Shown: positions 9,786-21,015, counted from the stretch's first letter. The stretch: 64,000 nt of DNA from Arion vulgaris (GCA_020796225.1 CM036771.1:32810703-32874702); one strand, 5' to 3'. Numbers and translations: made by a program. Notes: generated from the sequence alone by a model not told the origin.

Positions 9786-10150
9786 CAGTAGCTAATCAGT
9801 TCATTTTGAAATATCTTCATTACACTCTGGACATGTTGATAGGTGGTCAGATCTCCTTCGCAATATCCCAAACAGCATCTGGCGACTCACCGTACCAGAG
9901 TACTTTCAATTATACATGTATGTGCTGTAATTTTGAGTGCTGGTATAGTCAAGTGGTTAGAGCAGAAGTATCTCCACCGGTAGTTGCCAGGATAGTATCC
10001 CAATGTAGATGCTCTTAACTCAACCCAGGTTTCTTCTTCAAACACTCCATATCGACCACTTGTTAAACAAATTTTTGTGAATTGTATGTGATCTGAGCCT
10101 AAGAGCAACTATACGTTGTGCAAGTTATGCGCCTACAGGTAGGCCAGCTC
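9786..10150 (-). mobile_element. RNase H LINE 3' end followed by family J fragment
   Basis: At 9790-9905 is the reversed RNase H LINE 3' end (ACACTCTGGACATG, TCTCCTTCGCAATATC). At 10028-10150 is a partial reversed family J copy (CTTCTTCAAACACTCCATAT through GCCTACAGGTAGGCCAG). The roughly 120 bases between them are unassigned. Confidence 0.5.
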
Positions 10151-10960
10151 TACATATTCTCACATGATTACTCTCTCACACACTTTTCTCACAACCATAC
10201 TCTCCCACAAGCTCTACATATTCTCGCATGATTGCGTTCTCTTTCTCACACACACTTATCTCACAATTTCACACACCCACACCACTCTTACAAATGCGCT
10301 TCGCCCACACGTTCTGAACCCATTTATGCATGCATTTTTGGGAGGAATATCATCTTGTCCGTCACCTTGACTAGACAGTAGAAGTACCAGTTAATTTACA
10401 ACGCTGGCAATAGATACCTTCCACAGCCAGTTCTTAATAGTACACTGAATACTTCAGAGGTCATGAAACAAGCATGTGTAGCTATGAAATGAACAAATAG
10501 TAGCTGTCCACTACAGTGGACACTATACATGAAAGGATTAAACACACCACCATCATGCTATCCACACCACTCCATTTACATTCTCAAACACACACTCAAA
10601 CACACACTTTCACAGACACAATCATTTTTTATCTAATTTGTTAAACCATATATTATAATTTTGTTAAAACTAGTCCTAACTCCAGACTAGAGTACTTGTG
10701 TTCATAATAACTGCCTCATTTTACGGCTGTTGTTCTTACTTGTATTATAATTCTGTTTATACACAACTATTTTTGTCTTGTTTCTATGCCAACTGCAATT
10801 AACCAATCAACTGGTAGCCTCAGGATATAGCTGGACAATTGACCAATCATACAATGTAGGTCACAAGGCATCTTACACTGACTATGTTATTTTTATTTTC
10901 TGTCCATTTTTGACAATTTATTACTCAAATATTTTATGATTTTAACTATAAGTTTGCTGG
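10150..10960. other. CA-rich and unassigned stretch
   Basis: Irregular CTCACACA repeats lie at 10170-10300 and 10560-10620. The remainder shows no ORF or repeat that I can assign. Confidence 0.4.
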
Positions 10961-10962
10961 TA

Positions 10963-11303
10963 CAGTAGAACCTCGATTGACCATCACTACATCACTCGGT
11001 TTACCATCAGTCTCTGTTATCAGTCATTGTCTAAAAAGATACAGAAGGAACGTAGATTTCTAGTATTACAATACATTTCTGTACATTACTACTCTTATAT
11101 TGAAGTTTATATTGATCATTTTGTAACATTAAATACAACGTGTGTATTGTTAATTTTTTTAAGGATTTTATTTTCATTTTCGTCCCAAGCCTACATTGAT
11201 ATCACGTTACTGTATATATGTATTAAGAGATTTCTGTTATCCGTCTATTCGGTTATCCATCATAGCCCTGGTCCAAGCGGTGACGGTTAATAAGTTTCTA
11301 CTG
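10963..11303. mobile_element. pogo/Tigger-like MITE, 341 bp
   Basis: The ends are inverted repeats starting CAGTAGAACCTCGATTGACC on the left and, reverse-complemented, CAGTAGAAACTTATTAACCG on the right, each flanked by TA (10961-10962 and 11304-11305). CAGTAGAACCTCG-type ends with internal GTTATCC motifs are typical of pogo-type elements. No transposase is present. Confidence 0.65.
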
Positions 11304-11470
11304 TACCTAGTAGTTTGTGTAGTCTTTGATATTCTTCTGTCTTTGTGCTATGTTTATCATTGTGCTATGTTTATCATTGTGCTATCTTATAGCAAAGATT
11401 GAATGATTATCTGTTTTCATGAGAGAGAACATAAGGTTAATTTAATTATATGTGCCTTTTGAAAATATCA

Positions 11471-11695
11471 TTGAAGAGCATCTGGTCGAATAGATTAGAA
11501 CACAGGCTCCCAGTTGGGAGACACAGGTTCAATCCCCAGTAAGGCCAAGGAGTTTTTTCTGTCAGTGGCACAAAGAAAAATCTTTACCTGAACAGTTTCT
11601 GCGGTGACTGCACTAGCCATGCGACCATTAAATTCCTCAGACATCATGTCCCCTGTCATAAACTGCCCAAAACACGGTAGCACATGCAGTAATGA
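11471..11695 (+). mobile_element. tRNA-derived SINE, family B
   Basis: The head has TGGTCGAATAG (11483-11493) and AGGTTCAATCC (11525-11535) as A and B boxes. The body shares CTGCACTAGCCATG and CATGTCCCCT with the copy at 17991-18190. Confidence 0.65.
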
Positions 11696-11942
11696 CAGTT
11701 TGTTGGTGTGTTGTTTTTTTGTGTACAAAAATGATCAGTGCATGAGTAGATTATATTAGTGGACTGAATACGAGGGATACATTTTGTGGTTGTCCATACA
11801 ACATATTGAGCAATAATTGCTTTGTCAGTCTATGTCTAAGGATAGAAGAAGATGGGTAGACTGGAAACATTGAGAACAAATTGTGAAAGATATACAAAAC
11901 AAAAGTAGGGCTCTTTTACAAGGAATAGAAAATGATTATATT

Positions 11943-12240
11943 TTATTTTTGTTTGCTAGAAGAATTATCTAAATCCACATTGTTGTCTCTTATATAAACT
12001 TCACTGTCCTTGTAGATTAGGAACACAGAGGTCCGAACAGGTGTCATTTCACTAGGCCAGTGAGTCTCCCTCGGTAAATCATTCAGAAAAGTCTTGAGGG
12101 GGGTGTATATACCATATACTCTGCAGGGGGTGTCTGTAAACGGGACTGAATTATCTACCTTTAATTTTCTATGTATGTGACTGTGAATTTGATTGTATCC
12201 TGTTCGGAGTCGCAGAATGGCAACTTGTTCCAATGTTTAG
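11943..12240 (-). pseudogene. LINE C-terminal relic (RLRTG region)
   Basis: On the minus strand the frame reads EQVAILRLRTGYNQIHSHIHRK, close to the RLRTGH..LN.HL pattern that precedes the zinc-knuckle-like end of several LINE reverse transcriptases. Only part of the following cysteine pattern remains. A related relic is at 49420-49745. Confidence 0.5.
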
Positions 12241-12454
12241 TAGTTTGGTAGTCGTCCAGTCTTGTTATTGGTGGCTTTCTGATTGATTTACTGATCTGTT
12301 TTTATATCTGATGTGTAACCGGTATATTGCATTGCTCGTTTGCAGAAAATTACTTAGCTAGTCGATCTACTGTCTTGTATTCTAGCATTACAATAAGACT
12401 GTCTACTGTATTTATAGGTGCTCAGTATAGATAGTAGGTTCTTCTGACTGTGCT

Positions 12455-12720
12455 TCTTTTTCTTCATACGCTTAATATTGACCATTTGTTAAACCACTCT
12501 GTGTGATCTGAGCCTGAGAGCGATTGTACGTTGGGCCAGTTGCGCCTACAAGTAGGCCAGAACATCTGATTTCTGCAATGCTTTTTATTTACTAAGGTAG
12601 CTTTCCTAAGCACCTAACTCTTTCGTCTCTTATGACATGCCTTGTAGGTCGCAGTGGTACTATTCTTTGCTTTCCTTGTGGGCCCTGGCACCACATGGGC
12701 GATGGTCCCCAATGATATTT
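12455..12720 (-). mobile_element. Family J repeat
   Basis: Reverse-orientation copy, close to full length, from the CTTTTTCTTCATACGC end to GGCACCACATGGGC. Confidence 0.6.
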
Positions 12721-12734
12721 GTTTTTTCTTTAAT

Positions 12735-12835
12735 ATGCATCTCATTTGTTGTTCTTTGATGAAAGTATTGTTCTTTGATGAAAGTATTGTGTGTTACTGA
12801 TGTTGTTCTACTACTTGACCTGGCATTTAACCAAC
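12735..12835 (-). mobile_element. LINE fragment (KQQIKWFGH type) with a 21-bp duplication
   Basis: TTTGTTGTTCTTTGATGAAAG resembles the reversed LINE segment at 225-260. It is followed by an exact direct repeat of TGTTCTTTGATGAAAGTAT. Confidence 0.4.
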
Positions 12836-13004
12836 ACACATACCTGTTTGAATTATCAACATTCCTAGATCTGTTTCACCCAAGCAACATTTTGTTTGCT
12901 GTTGTTTGGAGATGGAAATCTAACACAATCTTTAATGACTTATGTAATTGTTGTATGCATATATGTATGATGTTGTGTTTGTGTATGATGATGTTGTGTT
13001 TTAA

Positions 13005-15237
13005 CACTTTGCTGACCAGCCATCCTGAGCATTACTGTCTCCCATTACCAAGGGTGTTTGCAGTTTTCTTACAAAATAACTGTATTTAAAATTAAATTCA
13101 TAAAAATTTAAAAAGCGACATACAGTCTCAAAATTTTCTGAGCACCATTATGAATGGTTGTAACATCCGAAAAAATATTTTATGTAAATTTGTCGCATAA
13201 TTATGAGGCGGCCATCTTGATTTTGTGTGGCTATTTATAGAAATTATAGAATATGTTTTAAAACCAGCCACTTTTCCTAGTTTTTAGTGAGTTTGTTCAA
13301 TTTCAAGGCAATAATATGTTAGGGACATGGTTGTCAATGAATAAAACAAGCTAATTATGAGTACTGGTTTAACGATTGACAACATATTGCAACATAAAAA
13401 ACAGACATAAGTTTGAAAAAAATGCAAAACATTTTAATTTTCTTTTGAGTGTATTGTGTTTTTGCGGCATCTCACAATGAGTGTTTATGAATGTTAAATG
13501 AATAAACTACACCTCTAGTTATAGTCTTATCTGCTTCCTTCATGAACTGGGGTTTATATTGTAGCTGTATGCCTCTGTAGGAGTTTTTGCAGGAACGTTG
13601 ATAATCCTCAACTGTGTGGTATAACTTGATGCAGAGTGTCAAGCATAGAGGTAAACATTGAAATTTGGGCAGCATATGCAAGTCAGTCTTCTTTTCCCTG
13701 CAGCTGTACACAATTTACAGTCTAGTCTGTATCTTGGGTTTACATATTTGCAATGAAATGACACTCACTAAATCATGATCTTGCGGACATGAAGGCCTCA
13801 CATTTTGTTGAAGAATAGCAGGTTCGAGAAAAGCAATACTGACATCCTGCCTAAACTTCTTTGATGTGATAGTTGTTGTGGAGCTTGCAGTGTTGTAGCT
13901 TATGTGCCAATTGAACTGAGAAGTTTCAACTATGAAATGATATAATAGCAGGTACCACTTATAGGGTCTGTGTGGGTTGGTCGACTCCCCCCATACCTTT
14001 ATTTTATTTTTCTGCAAGTACTGGCTTCTTGGTTATTATGAATTTTCAGACTGTCTTGTCCATAACACCATTGGAGTGAACAGTAGATATGTGTCATGCC
14101 AGATAACTGCCAGCATAAATTTATCTTCTGTTGCACAAAACACAGGTTGATCTGTCGTGTTAATTTCAGTTGCATTTTCTTCAGGAAAATTATTCCTGTT
14201 TTCAGGTACTGTTCCACATGCACCTATCTGCATTTCTTTCAGCTCTTGAAATAAAGCTGGTCTTGAATGCAAAACTGTTACAGTAGAGTATATATCCTTT
14301 GTTTTTGTATCCATAAAGATCTTTCACAAACTTGGATGAAACACAACCATAGATGATACCTAACACAATCTTAATTATTACACCAGTAGTCTGAGACTGG
14401 TGGTTTACAACACATTTCCATATCAATCTGAAGGCACACTATGAATCCATAAATTTCAAATGCACCAGTCTGGTCACAAGTACGATTTTGGTACATGACA
14501 CTTCATGTGTACTGATATATGTGATTTTCACAGTACCTATTCACTTCATCAGTGATCCAATCTATGGCAGTGTCAGGAAAAATAAGCTTGAAAGAAATCA
14601 ATGGGCATATGATATACCGCAATACCCAGTTACAGTTGCGTCTGACGTGACACGTCGGTCACACTACTCACACACGATGTTGTTATTCGTATAGAAGAGT
14701 AATGTCAAGCTCAAATAGTTCGTTTTGAGAACTATTACTCCATCTCCAAAGATTATTTACATGTGCAGTTCTGTTCTGGTCTCTTGTACCACGCCCACTT
14801 CTTACTTCAGATGTACCAACATCAACATTATCGTGTAACTCAACATGTTTGTCACTACTGTCACATGCGGTATTATTCGCCGATACATCTCTGCTTAACC
14901 TTGTGGTATCACTTTCGTCACAATATTCGCTGGCAGAGTCAGAATCATCTATGTTATAAGTCTAGTTTATGTTATCTGACATTATAAAAATACTGGAAGT
15001 GTACTTTTAACAAAAATAACAAATTTTTCACGAAAACATTGCTTCAAACGGGTCTAACTTTCTATATCGAGGCAGCCATTTTGGAATAATAAAATGCCGG
15101 ATGACACGTCAGCGCTAAAGTTATCGATACTGCCGTCTGTTTGAATTGAACAGCTTTGAAATTTGACGATCGTCGAAGTTGGTCTCTAATACTTATAGCC
15201 GAAAATTCGACAACCGTCGAATTTGGTCAGTAAAGTG
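13005..15237 (-). pseudogene. Decayed piggyBac transposon, 2.2 kb
   Basis: The element lies between TTAA at 13001-13004 and TTAA at 15238-15241. Its ends are inverted (CACTTTGCTGACCA and, reverse-complemented, CACTTTACTGACCA). Transposase fragments lie on the minus strand. An acidic and serine-rich N-terminal part (DSDSASEYCDES) lies near 14930. A core containing FQELKEMQIGACGTVPENR is near 14250. A late part lies at 13715-14017. A cysteine-rich C-terminus (CLPLCLTLCIKLYHT) lies at about 13600, as in the C-terminal zinc-binding domain of piggyBac. Frameshifts and stops break it repeatedly. Near the right end are palindromic motifs built on TTCGAC and GTCGAA. Confidence 0.75.
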
Positions 15238-15289
15238 TTAAGTTGACTCTTTATAGACTGGAACATATCAGTTGGATAAATTTGTGTTT

Positions 15290-15450
15290 GATATGGACGT
15301 CTGTAGCTTAAGCAGTAGTGGGCTCAATCAGAACCAAAGTGTATCTGGTTTAAACACAGCAGCAGGCAGTTTGGAAGCAAATTGGTTCCCATGGATTTTT
15401 ACGAATGGTAAAAATAGACCTCACCATTCAGAAAGCAATGGCCAACTACT
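15290..15450 (+). mobile_element. tRNA-derived SINE, family C
   Basis: The body motif CATTCAGAAAGCAATGGCCAACTACTA and the head CGTCTGTAGCTTAAGCAGTAGTG match the copy at 51502-51716. Further copies are at 17285-17513, 34877-35105 and 43750-43910 (minus), and a short 3' piece is near 16280. Confidence 0.55.
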
Positions 15451-15489
15451 ACTACTTATTTTTCTTCTTCTACAATCAACTTCTGCTAT

Positions 15490-15834
15490 GCGATTACTCT
15501 GGTTTCAGTTTGGAATATCTTCATTGCACTCGGACATGTCCATAGGTGCTCCGATCTCCTTCGCAATATCTCCAACAGTGTCCAGCGACTGACCATACCA
15601 GTTCTATTTTGATTGATGAGCCTTACTTACGTAGCTGTTATGCTGTTCTTTTCTTGCTACTCCAATCTTCAAACCCAGCACCTTCAATCTAGTAGTTGAC
15701 ATGGATTAGTTTCAATGAAAATCTTCTTTGCGGCCACACTCTATGAGGGTGTTCAAAATATCAGCTCTATCCATTGGCTGGGCCCTCTGATATGATGGCA
15801 GAGCCAGCCAGCCTGTCTGCTGTCTCATTGGTGG
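15490..15834 (-). pseudogene. RNase H LINE, 3' segment in sense (minus strand)
   Basis: Reading down from 15834 the minus strand encodes NETADRLAGSAIISEGPA, the last RNase H motif with its terminal catalytic Asp, then MDRADILNTLIE, and then the untranslated 3' end with the GGACATGTCC segment. It joins directly to an inverted piece of the same element at 15836-16141. Confidence 0.65.
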
Positions 15835-15835
15835 T

Positions 15836-16141
15836 TTGTCATGAAAAGTACATATGGGCCTTCTTTGCAAGCGCAAGTGGCAGAATGGTCCATGACGCCA
15901 GTGGTGCATTTCGTATGACAACAAGCAGCATGACAATGGAGGTACTAGCGGTGACTAATGCTTTATGTTGGTTAGAATCACAAAACTACACTCATGCATG
16001 CATTCTGAGTGATTCATTGAGTATGATCCGCAAAGTAGAGGCTGGTTCGGTGTGCAGGCAATGGATTGAATCACTACAAGCGTCAACAATTTGCAGAATC
16101 ACACTTATCTTCGTTCCGGGGCACACAAGTGTCATTGGCGA
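15836..16141 (+). pseudogene. RNase H LINE, inverted 5' segment
   Basis: On the plus strand this encodes the middle of the RNase H domain. It contains YIWAFFASASGR, the Glu motif SMTMEVLAVT, the Asp motif ILSDSLSMIRKVEAG and the His motif FVPGHTSVIG. It ends at the point of the domain where the oppositely oriented neighbour at 15834 begins. The two together make one domain with its 5' part flipped. Confidence 0.65.
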
Positions 16142-16239
16142 TTACTCTGGTATGTGTCATAAACAGGGTGGTGCGCTTGAGATCTTCACCAGTCCCCCAT
16201 AGTTTGTTTTGAAGGGTTGTTTCTGTTGGTCAGATTTCA

Positions 16240-16360
16240 ATTCTCACACTGCTCAGGCTGAAGCAGTCTTGCAAGGGCAGTTTCAGGGGGAGGCAAACTA
16301 CTGAACGTATAAGTGTTGCCTAGTAAATCGACGACTCGTTTACTGTGGTTGATGATGACG
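16240..16360 (+). mobile_element. SINE family C 3' piece
   Basis: Contains GGCAAACTACTGAACGT and the GACTCGTTTACTGTGGTTGATG end shared with reversed copies at 34877 and 43750. Confidence 0.4.
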
Positions 16361-16477
16361 ACCTGTAAATGATATGCCACAATTTTCATTTTCGTATGCT
16401 TGCATCCTAGAGAAAACAAATGATGAGGTTTTAAAACAGACCTGCACATAATGAAACCATATCAAAAGAATAACAAT

Positions 16478-16690
16478 CAGACAATCACAGTTTTTCAAGC
16501 ATGTAATGCTAAGAAGGGGATTAGAATATTTGGTGACAGGTAAAATTCAGGGAAGGAGATATCGGGGAAGACAGAGTGAGAAGATGTTGGATGGTCTGAC
16601 ATGGTTCAACAAAAGATGGACAAGATAACTGATTAGTTGCTCCAGAAGATATATTTGAGAGAACATGATGCCTAGCCTATCAGGCATACA
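16478..16690 (+). pseudogene. LINE family E-like C-terminal relic
   Basis: The frame reads QFFKHVMLRRGLEYLVTGK, then GRRYRGRQSEKMLDGLTW, which is the LINE C-terminal pattern also seen at 50105-50410 in reverse. It is frame-broken downstream. Confidence 0.5.
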
Positions 16691-16784
16691 TTGATTGCTT
16701 CAGTAATAGAGAAAATGTTTGAGCAGTGTGGTGGAGCGAGTATTACTGAATTCTGGCTTCTGTTTCAAGCTATCATATTTAATG

Positions 16785-16960
16785 TTTATTGATTGATAGG
16801 ACCATCCTCATTGCACTTTAATGAGTAACCTTGTGTGCTCTGATCTGTTTCTTACACAGGAAGATCTCAGCTGTAGTGCATGAACTCTGTAACACCGGTG
16901 AGAATCCCGGTTGTAATTTTGAAGATGGTGAAGATATTTATGTAGGAATTTTATTCGGAA
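16785..16960 (-). mobile_element. SINE family H, reversed 3' portion
   Basis: The reverse complement has the CTTCACCATCTTCAAAATTAC, GAGATCTTCCTGTGTAAGAA and GTTACTCA segments and a TCAATCAAT-type tail, as in the plus-strand copies. Confidence 0.5.
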
Positions 16961-17042
16961 TCTTTTCTCATGACTTTTTAATGTTAATCACTCTCAAGAA
17001 AATAAATTGTTCTGAAGAACAGGTTCATTTTTCATTTGTTTG

Positions 17043-17284
17043 TTAGTTATGTAGGGTATTAAAGCCACGGCACACCCTTTCAACCTAAGAACGAAACTTG
17101 TTTTGGTTATATCAGAGCGTGTATACCAACAAACATGAAAAATAGTGATTAACTCATAGAACCCACTTTATCAAATAATAATAATACATTTTTCTTTCGT
17201 AACACTCATGAACAAGCTTTTCCCTGTTTTTGAATTGTCTTGTCTTTTGTAACCACACTACTGTTAGTTAATTGCATATCCTTT
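17043..17284. other. Low-information stretch with one shared segment
   Basis: The segment AAAGCCACGGCACACCCTTTCAACCTAA at about 17061 recurs near 42436 and marks another old repeat family of unknown type. Nothing else is seen. Confidence 0.35.
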
Positions 17285-17513
17285 ACAGAAGTTTGCAATC
17301 AACCCCAGCTTTTTAACGCTGTTTGTGATTTTTCTAGACATATTACATTCAGTAGTTTGCTGTTGCTTTCTGAACAGATGCGTGCCATCACCCTTTTGTA
17401 AAAATCCTCACGTAACAATTTGCCAACCAAACTGTCCGTAGCGTGATTCGAACTCAGAACGTCAGGGTTAATAGACCGAGTCACTATCCCCTAAGCCACA
17501 GGCGTCACCAACC
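17285..17513 (-). mobile_element. tRNA-derived SINE, family C
   Basis: Reversed copy with the head at the high-coordinate end. The B-box-like segment reads GTGATTCGAACTCAG on the plus strand and the A-box region CCCCTAAGCCACAGGCG. It is near full length. Confidence 0.6.
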
Positions 17514-17624
17514 ACTCTACTACCGCCCCCATAATCTTAAACAATACTTTTCATTGGAAAATATACTGGCATCTCAACTCATCCCTTCGCCTGAGTAGTT
17601 ACTGGGGCCCAAATTTGGGATGTA

Positions 17625-17800
17625 AAGAATAGAATAACTGTTACCTGCCACGCATGTCATAAGAAGCGACTAAGGAGATTTGCTAAAATGGATGCATGTG
17701 TCCTAAACCTTTAGAAGTCTAAGAGTTTAGGGCCCCCCAAACCAATGTGCAACAAGACAAAGATCAAACATCACAAAGAGTGATTAATATTGCTCATAAA
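17625..17800 (+). repeat. Diverged interspersed repeat related to family J
   Basis: Contains GCATGTCATAAGAAGCGACTAAGG, like the GTAAGAGGCGACT landmark of family J, but the following sequence differs. It may be a separate subfamily. Confidence 0.35.
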
Positions 17801-17990
17801 GAACAAACGCAAAGAAAGGAGAACTCATTCCTTCAAACAACTAAAACATCTAAGTTGACTAGACTTTGATAGACAGTAGAAAGAATAATAGTAAAGAAAT
17901 GCCTGTGTTTGTATGCACTAATGTTTAAGTGATATCTTTGTGTGCATTTAGTAACATTAGCATGCTATAGTTAACTATTTTCATATTGAG

Positions 17991-18190
17991 TGGAGCGTTT
18001 GGCAGAATGGATTAGAGCGCTAGCTCCCATTCGGAAGACCCATGTTCAATCCCCGGTAAGGTCAGGTGTATTTTTCTTTTGGGGGCATAAAGAAGAAATC
18101 ATAACCTGAATAGTTTTGTGATGACTGCACTAGCCATGCTGCCATTCTCTTGCTCAGACTCATGTCCCCTCTGCTCTACACCTCACTAAA
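17991..18190 (+). mobile_element. tRNA-derived SINE, family B
   Basis: Its head has TGGCAGAATGG at 18000-18010 (A box) and TGTTCAATCCC at 18043-18053 (B box), about 33 bases apart, followed by the shared body. A real tRNA gene is unlikely because the acceptor stem does not pair and a homologous body follows. Confidence 0.7.
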
Positions 18191-18254
18191 AAGTGTTATT
18201 ACACAAGCAGTCAAGAAACATTGAACATAACAGAATGCATTTCAATACATTTTT

Positions 18255-18365
18255 TCTGTATGTGATGTTGACACGTTTAACTATGTGATGTACACTTGTT
18301 TGAGTATGTGGTGTACAATTTAAGTATGTGATGTACACGTATAAGTATGTGATGACACATGTTAC
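18255..18365. repeat. Irregular TATGTGATG repeats
   Basis: About five diverged copies of a unit of roughly 20 bp containing TATGTGATGTACAC. Confidence 0.6.
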
Positions 18366-18427
18366 TATAATTAATGATGATCATTTTCAATCATGTCAAT
18401 CACTTTAGTGATTTTATTATTTATTTT

Positions 18428-18712
18428 CCAAAATTGGAACAAGTACAAGACTGTTGTCACATGTCCATGACTTTCTGTAACAAATTGAACAGAAGTGCAC
18501 AAGACTGTTTCAAATTCATGACCTTCTTCCAAAAATTGGAACAGAAGTGCACAAGACTGTTGTCAAATGTCCATGACCTTTCTGTAACCAAAAATTGGAA
18601 CAGAAGTGCACAAGACTGTTGTCAAATGTCCATGACCTTCTGTAACCAAAAATTGGAACAGAAGTGCACAAGACTGTTGTCACATGTCCATGACCTTCTG
18701 TAACCAAACATA
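18428..18712. repeat. 59-bp minisatellite, about 5 copies
   Basis: The unit contains AACAGAAGTGCACAAGACTG and GTCCATGACCTTCTGTAACC. The ORFs on both strands are produced by the array. Confidence 0.85.
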
Positions 18713-18929
18713 TTAGCTTGAGAACCTGGTCGTTATGTAGATATTCTGTTACTTGTATTACGTTTTGCAGTGGATCTTAAACTGGGAACATTTCTTAAGT
18801 TACCAGGTGTAACCAATGTTTCTTATTTGACCTGCTGGCAGAGATATTTTCTGTCAATAATTGCATGTGTTTAAAGCATCAATTAAATACATTCTCAACT
18901 TATATTATTCCAAATGGTTATTGTCAGAT

Positions 18930-19105
18930 CTAATTGTATGTATGTATGCTCTCTGTATGTATGTATGCTCTCTGTAGTATGTATGCTCTCTGTCTGTATG
19001 TATGCTCTCTGTGTGTATGCTCTCTGTGTGTATGCTCTCTGTATGTATGTATGCTCTCTGTATGTATGTATGCTCTCTGTATGTATGCTCTCTGTGTGGT
19101 TTCCA
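18930..19105. repeat. TATG / CTCTCTG minisatellite
   Basis: Units of 12-20 bp built from GTATGTATGCTCTCT with variable numbers of TATG. Overlapping ORFs rich in Tyr, Val, Cys and Ser come only from the repeat. Confidence 0.85.
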
Positions 19106-19159
19106 GGCTAGCCAAGGCTAGAACCACTGTTTCATCTTGTATGTCGTAAATGGTTACGG

Positions 19160-19300
19160 GTTGAGGTTGAGACCGACAACCCACAAAAAATTGATTGACT
19201 GACAAAAGCAAGTTGGGGAGTTGGGGAACTGACAACCCCACATTGTACAAAAGCATGTTGAGATTATGACCGACAACCCCACATTGTACAAAAGCAAATA
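19160..19300. repeat. Short direct repeats with CAACCCCACATTGTAC
   Basis: A segment containing GACAACCCCACATTGTACAAAAGC occurs twice (about 19229 and 19271), with a weaker third copy upstream. Confidence 0.6.
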
Positions 19301-19639
19301 GCTAGATACGTGCAGAACAATGCTCCTGAAGACATGGCATAGTCAAGAAAGGCACAAGATTGAATTGAATCAAAATGTATATGTCTCTGCTGCCTTCTGT
19401 AATGCTTGTGAGCGATGATAACTGATGACTATGTCTGGTATGTTTGGTTGGTTTATTAAGTTTTCTTGTATCAATGTAGTCAACTTATTTCCGCTTAATT
19501 ATATTATCTTTGATTATCAATTATTTTTTTGTGTCAAGTTGATAAATTCAAGATTAAAATTATGTTTTATCATGTCAGCAAGTGTTGTTCAATTTTATTC
19601 TTTGCTCTAGGCCAAAAACTTCGGATGCGCCCGTCCTAC

Positions 19640-19750
19640 AATAGTAGGGTCTAGGGGGTGTAACGTTCTAACCGTTCTTGACAAAGACTGTTTATATATC
19701 ACAATAAAAATGATCAAATGCTCAGGAAGAACGATCGAAACAAGCAAATA
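19640..19750 (+). repeat. Repeat family I with an empty mariner site
   Basis: The sequence GTTCTTGACAAAGAC, TTATATATCACAATAA and GATCAAATGCTC matches both flanks of the mariner at 23448-24777, but without the mariner. It shows the pre-insertion form of the target repeat. Confidence 0.6.
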
Positions 19751-19799
19751 ATTGTTTGTTCTATTTTCTGTTTTGTCCATGTACTATTCCAATAGAGAA

Positions 19800-19960
19800 G
19801 CCAAAGTTGTTAGTAAACTCACTTCTTAATCTAGTGGGTCCGGATTCAATACCACAATGGTGGTGGAATATTTATCCCACTGTAACGGCTCTCAGATCCA
19901 CACAGTCTCAATTGGTTATCAAGAAAAGCACTGGGAAGTAAAGGTGACTGGCGTAATGTT
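19800..19960 (+). mobile_element. tRNA-derived SINE, family E
   Basis: Shares the GTTAGTAAACTCACTT head segment, the B-box-like CCGGATTCAATACC and the CACACAGTCTCAATTGG body with 7471-7606. The A box is degraded. Confidence 0.5.
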
Positions 19961-20164
19961 GACCACATCACCCATCGTGTGCCGACGGTCTGTGAAAAAT
20001 ACGGACCAAACACCGTATTACCCAGTATAGCTCGATGTATCAAAATTGTTTCCTTTAATTTTACTATTCCAAAAAGCACTTATATAAATTATAAGATTTG
20101 TCCACTAACCAATACAGAATGTGATTACCTTTATCTGAGATATATATATCGTACCGTTGTACGT

Positions 20165-20480
20165 TACATAGGGTCTGCAAGTAATTTCTCCATACCGCTC
20201 TATTCTGGGCAACTCGCTCAATCTCTTCCATGGAACTGAGACCGATATTTCATGCATCTCTCAACAAAGTTCGTTTCAGGGTCTCCTTAGGTCGACCTCT
20301 CTTCTTGAACCCTTTGCATCCCACTTCAATGCCTGCTTTGATATTCGTTGATCATTTCTCCTCAAGGTGTGTCCAACATATTGCCACCTTCTCCTTCTTA
20401 TAACAGTTGTTACTAGTGGTTGACCAGACATTTCTCTGTCATCACTTCTCCTGAATTCGTCCTATTTTATGTTCATTAAA
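20165..20480 (-). pseudogene. LINE family A 3' fragment
   Basis: Reverse complement of the family A end, from GGGTCTGCAAGTAATTTCTCC to the TTCTCCTGAATTCGTCC segment. Order agrees with 1765-2035, which supports reading 600-1525 as an interrupted copy. Confidence 0.6.
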
Positions 20481-20744
20481 TTTCGCAGATATCTATTGCA
20501 GTCAAATAAATTTATTTACAATTTAATCGTTAATGTTTTGAAAATTTACAAAATATATAGCAGTATAGATTAACCCACACAGTGGATACGCCTTTTCAAA
20601 ATTTGTCTGCGCGTAATTTTGACGTAGAAAATTACACAGTATAAATGCTGTGCTAAAATCAATGTAAAACGCATAAGACCGACCAGAAAAGCTGTGTTTT
20701 TGAATAAGTAAAAAATGGTAGCCTTGGAACATTATTACATTGGA

Positions 20745-21015
20745 GACCCATGGTGGTGCTACAGAGTACGTGCACTGCCGCTGAGATCTTCCTGCGTATC
20801 AATCAATCAAGATATATTTGTTCTCTCAGTTATATCCCACGGTGGTGCTACAGAGTTCGTGCACTGCCGCTGAGATCTTCCTGCGTATCAATCAATCAAG
20901 ATATATTTGTTCTCTCAGTTATATCCCACGGTGGTGCTACAGAGTTCGTGCACTGCCGCTGAGCTCTTCCTGCGTATCAATCAATCAAGATATATTTGTT
21001 CTCTCAGTTATATGA
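20745..21015. repeat. 89-bp tandem triplication of a SINE H 3' end
   Basis: Three near-perfect 89-bp units contain GAGATCTTCCTGCGTATC, a TCAATCAATCAAG tail and ATATATTTGTTCTCTCAG. The first part of each unit is the 3' portion of SINE family H, so the array starts within the SINE. Confidence 0.85.

Noticed and set aside
18930..19256. ORFs on both strands over TATG/CTCTCTG repeats
   Set aside because: They are products of the microsatellite-like array.
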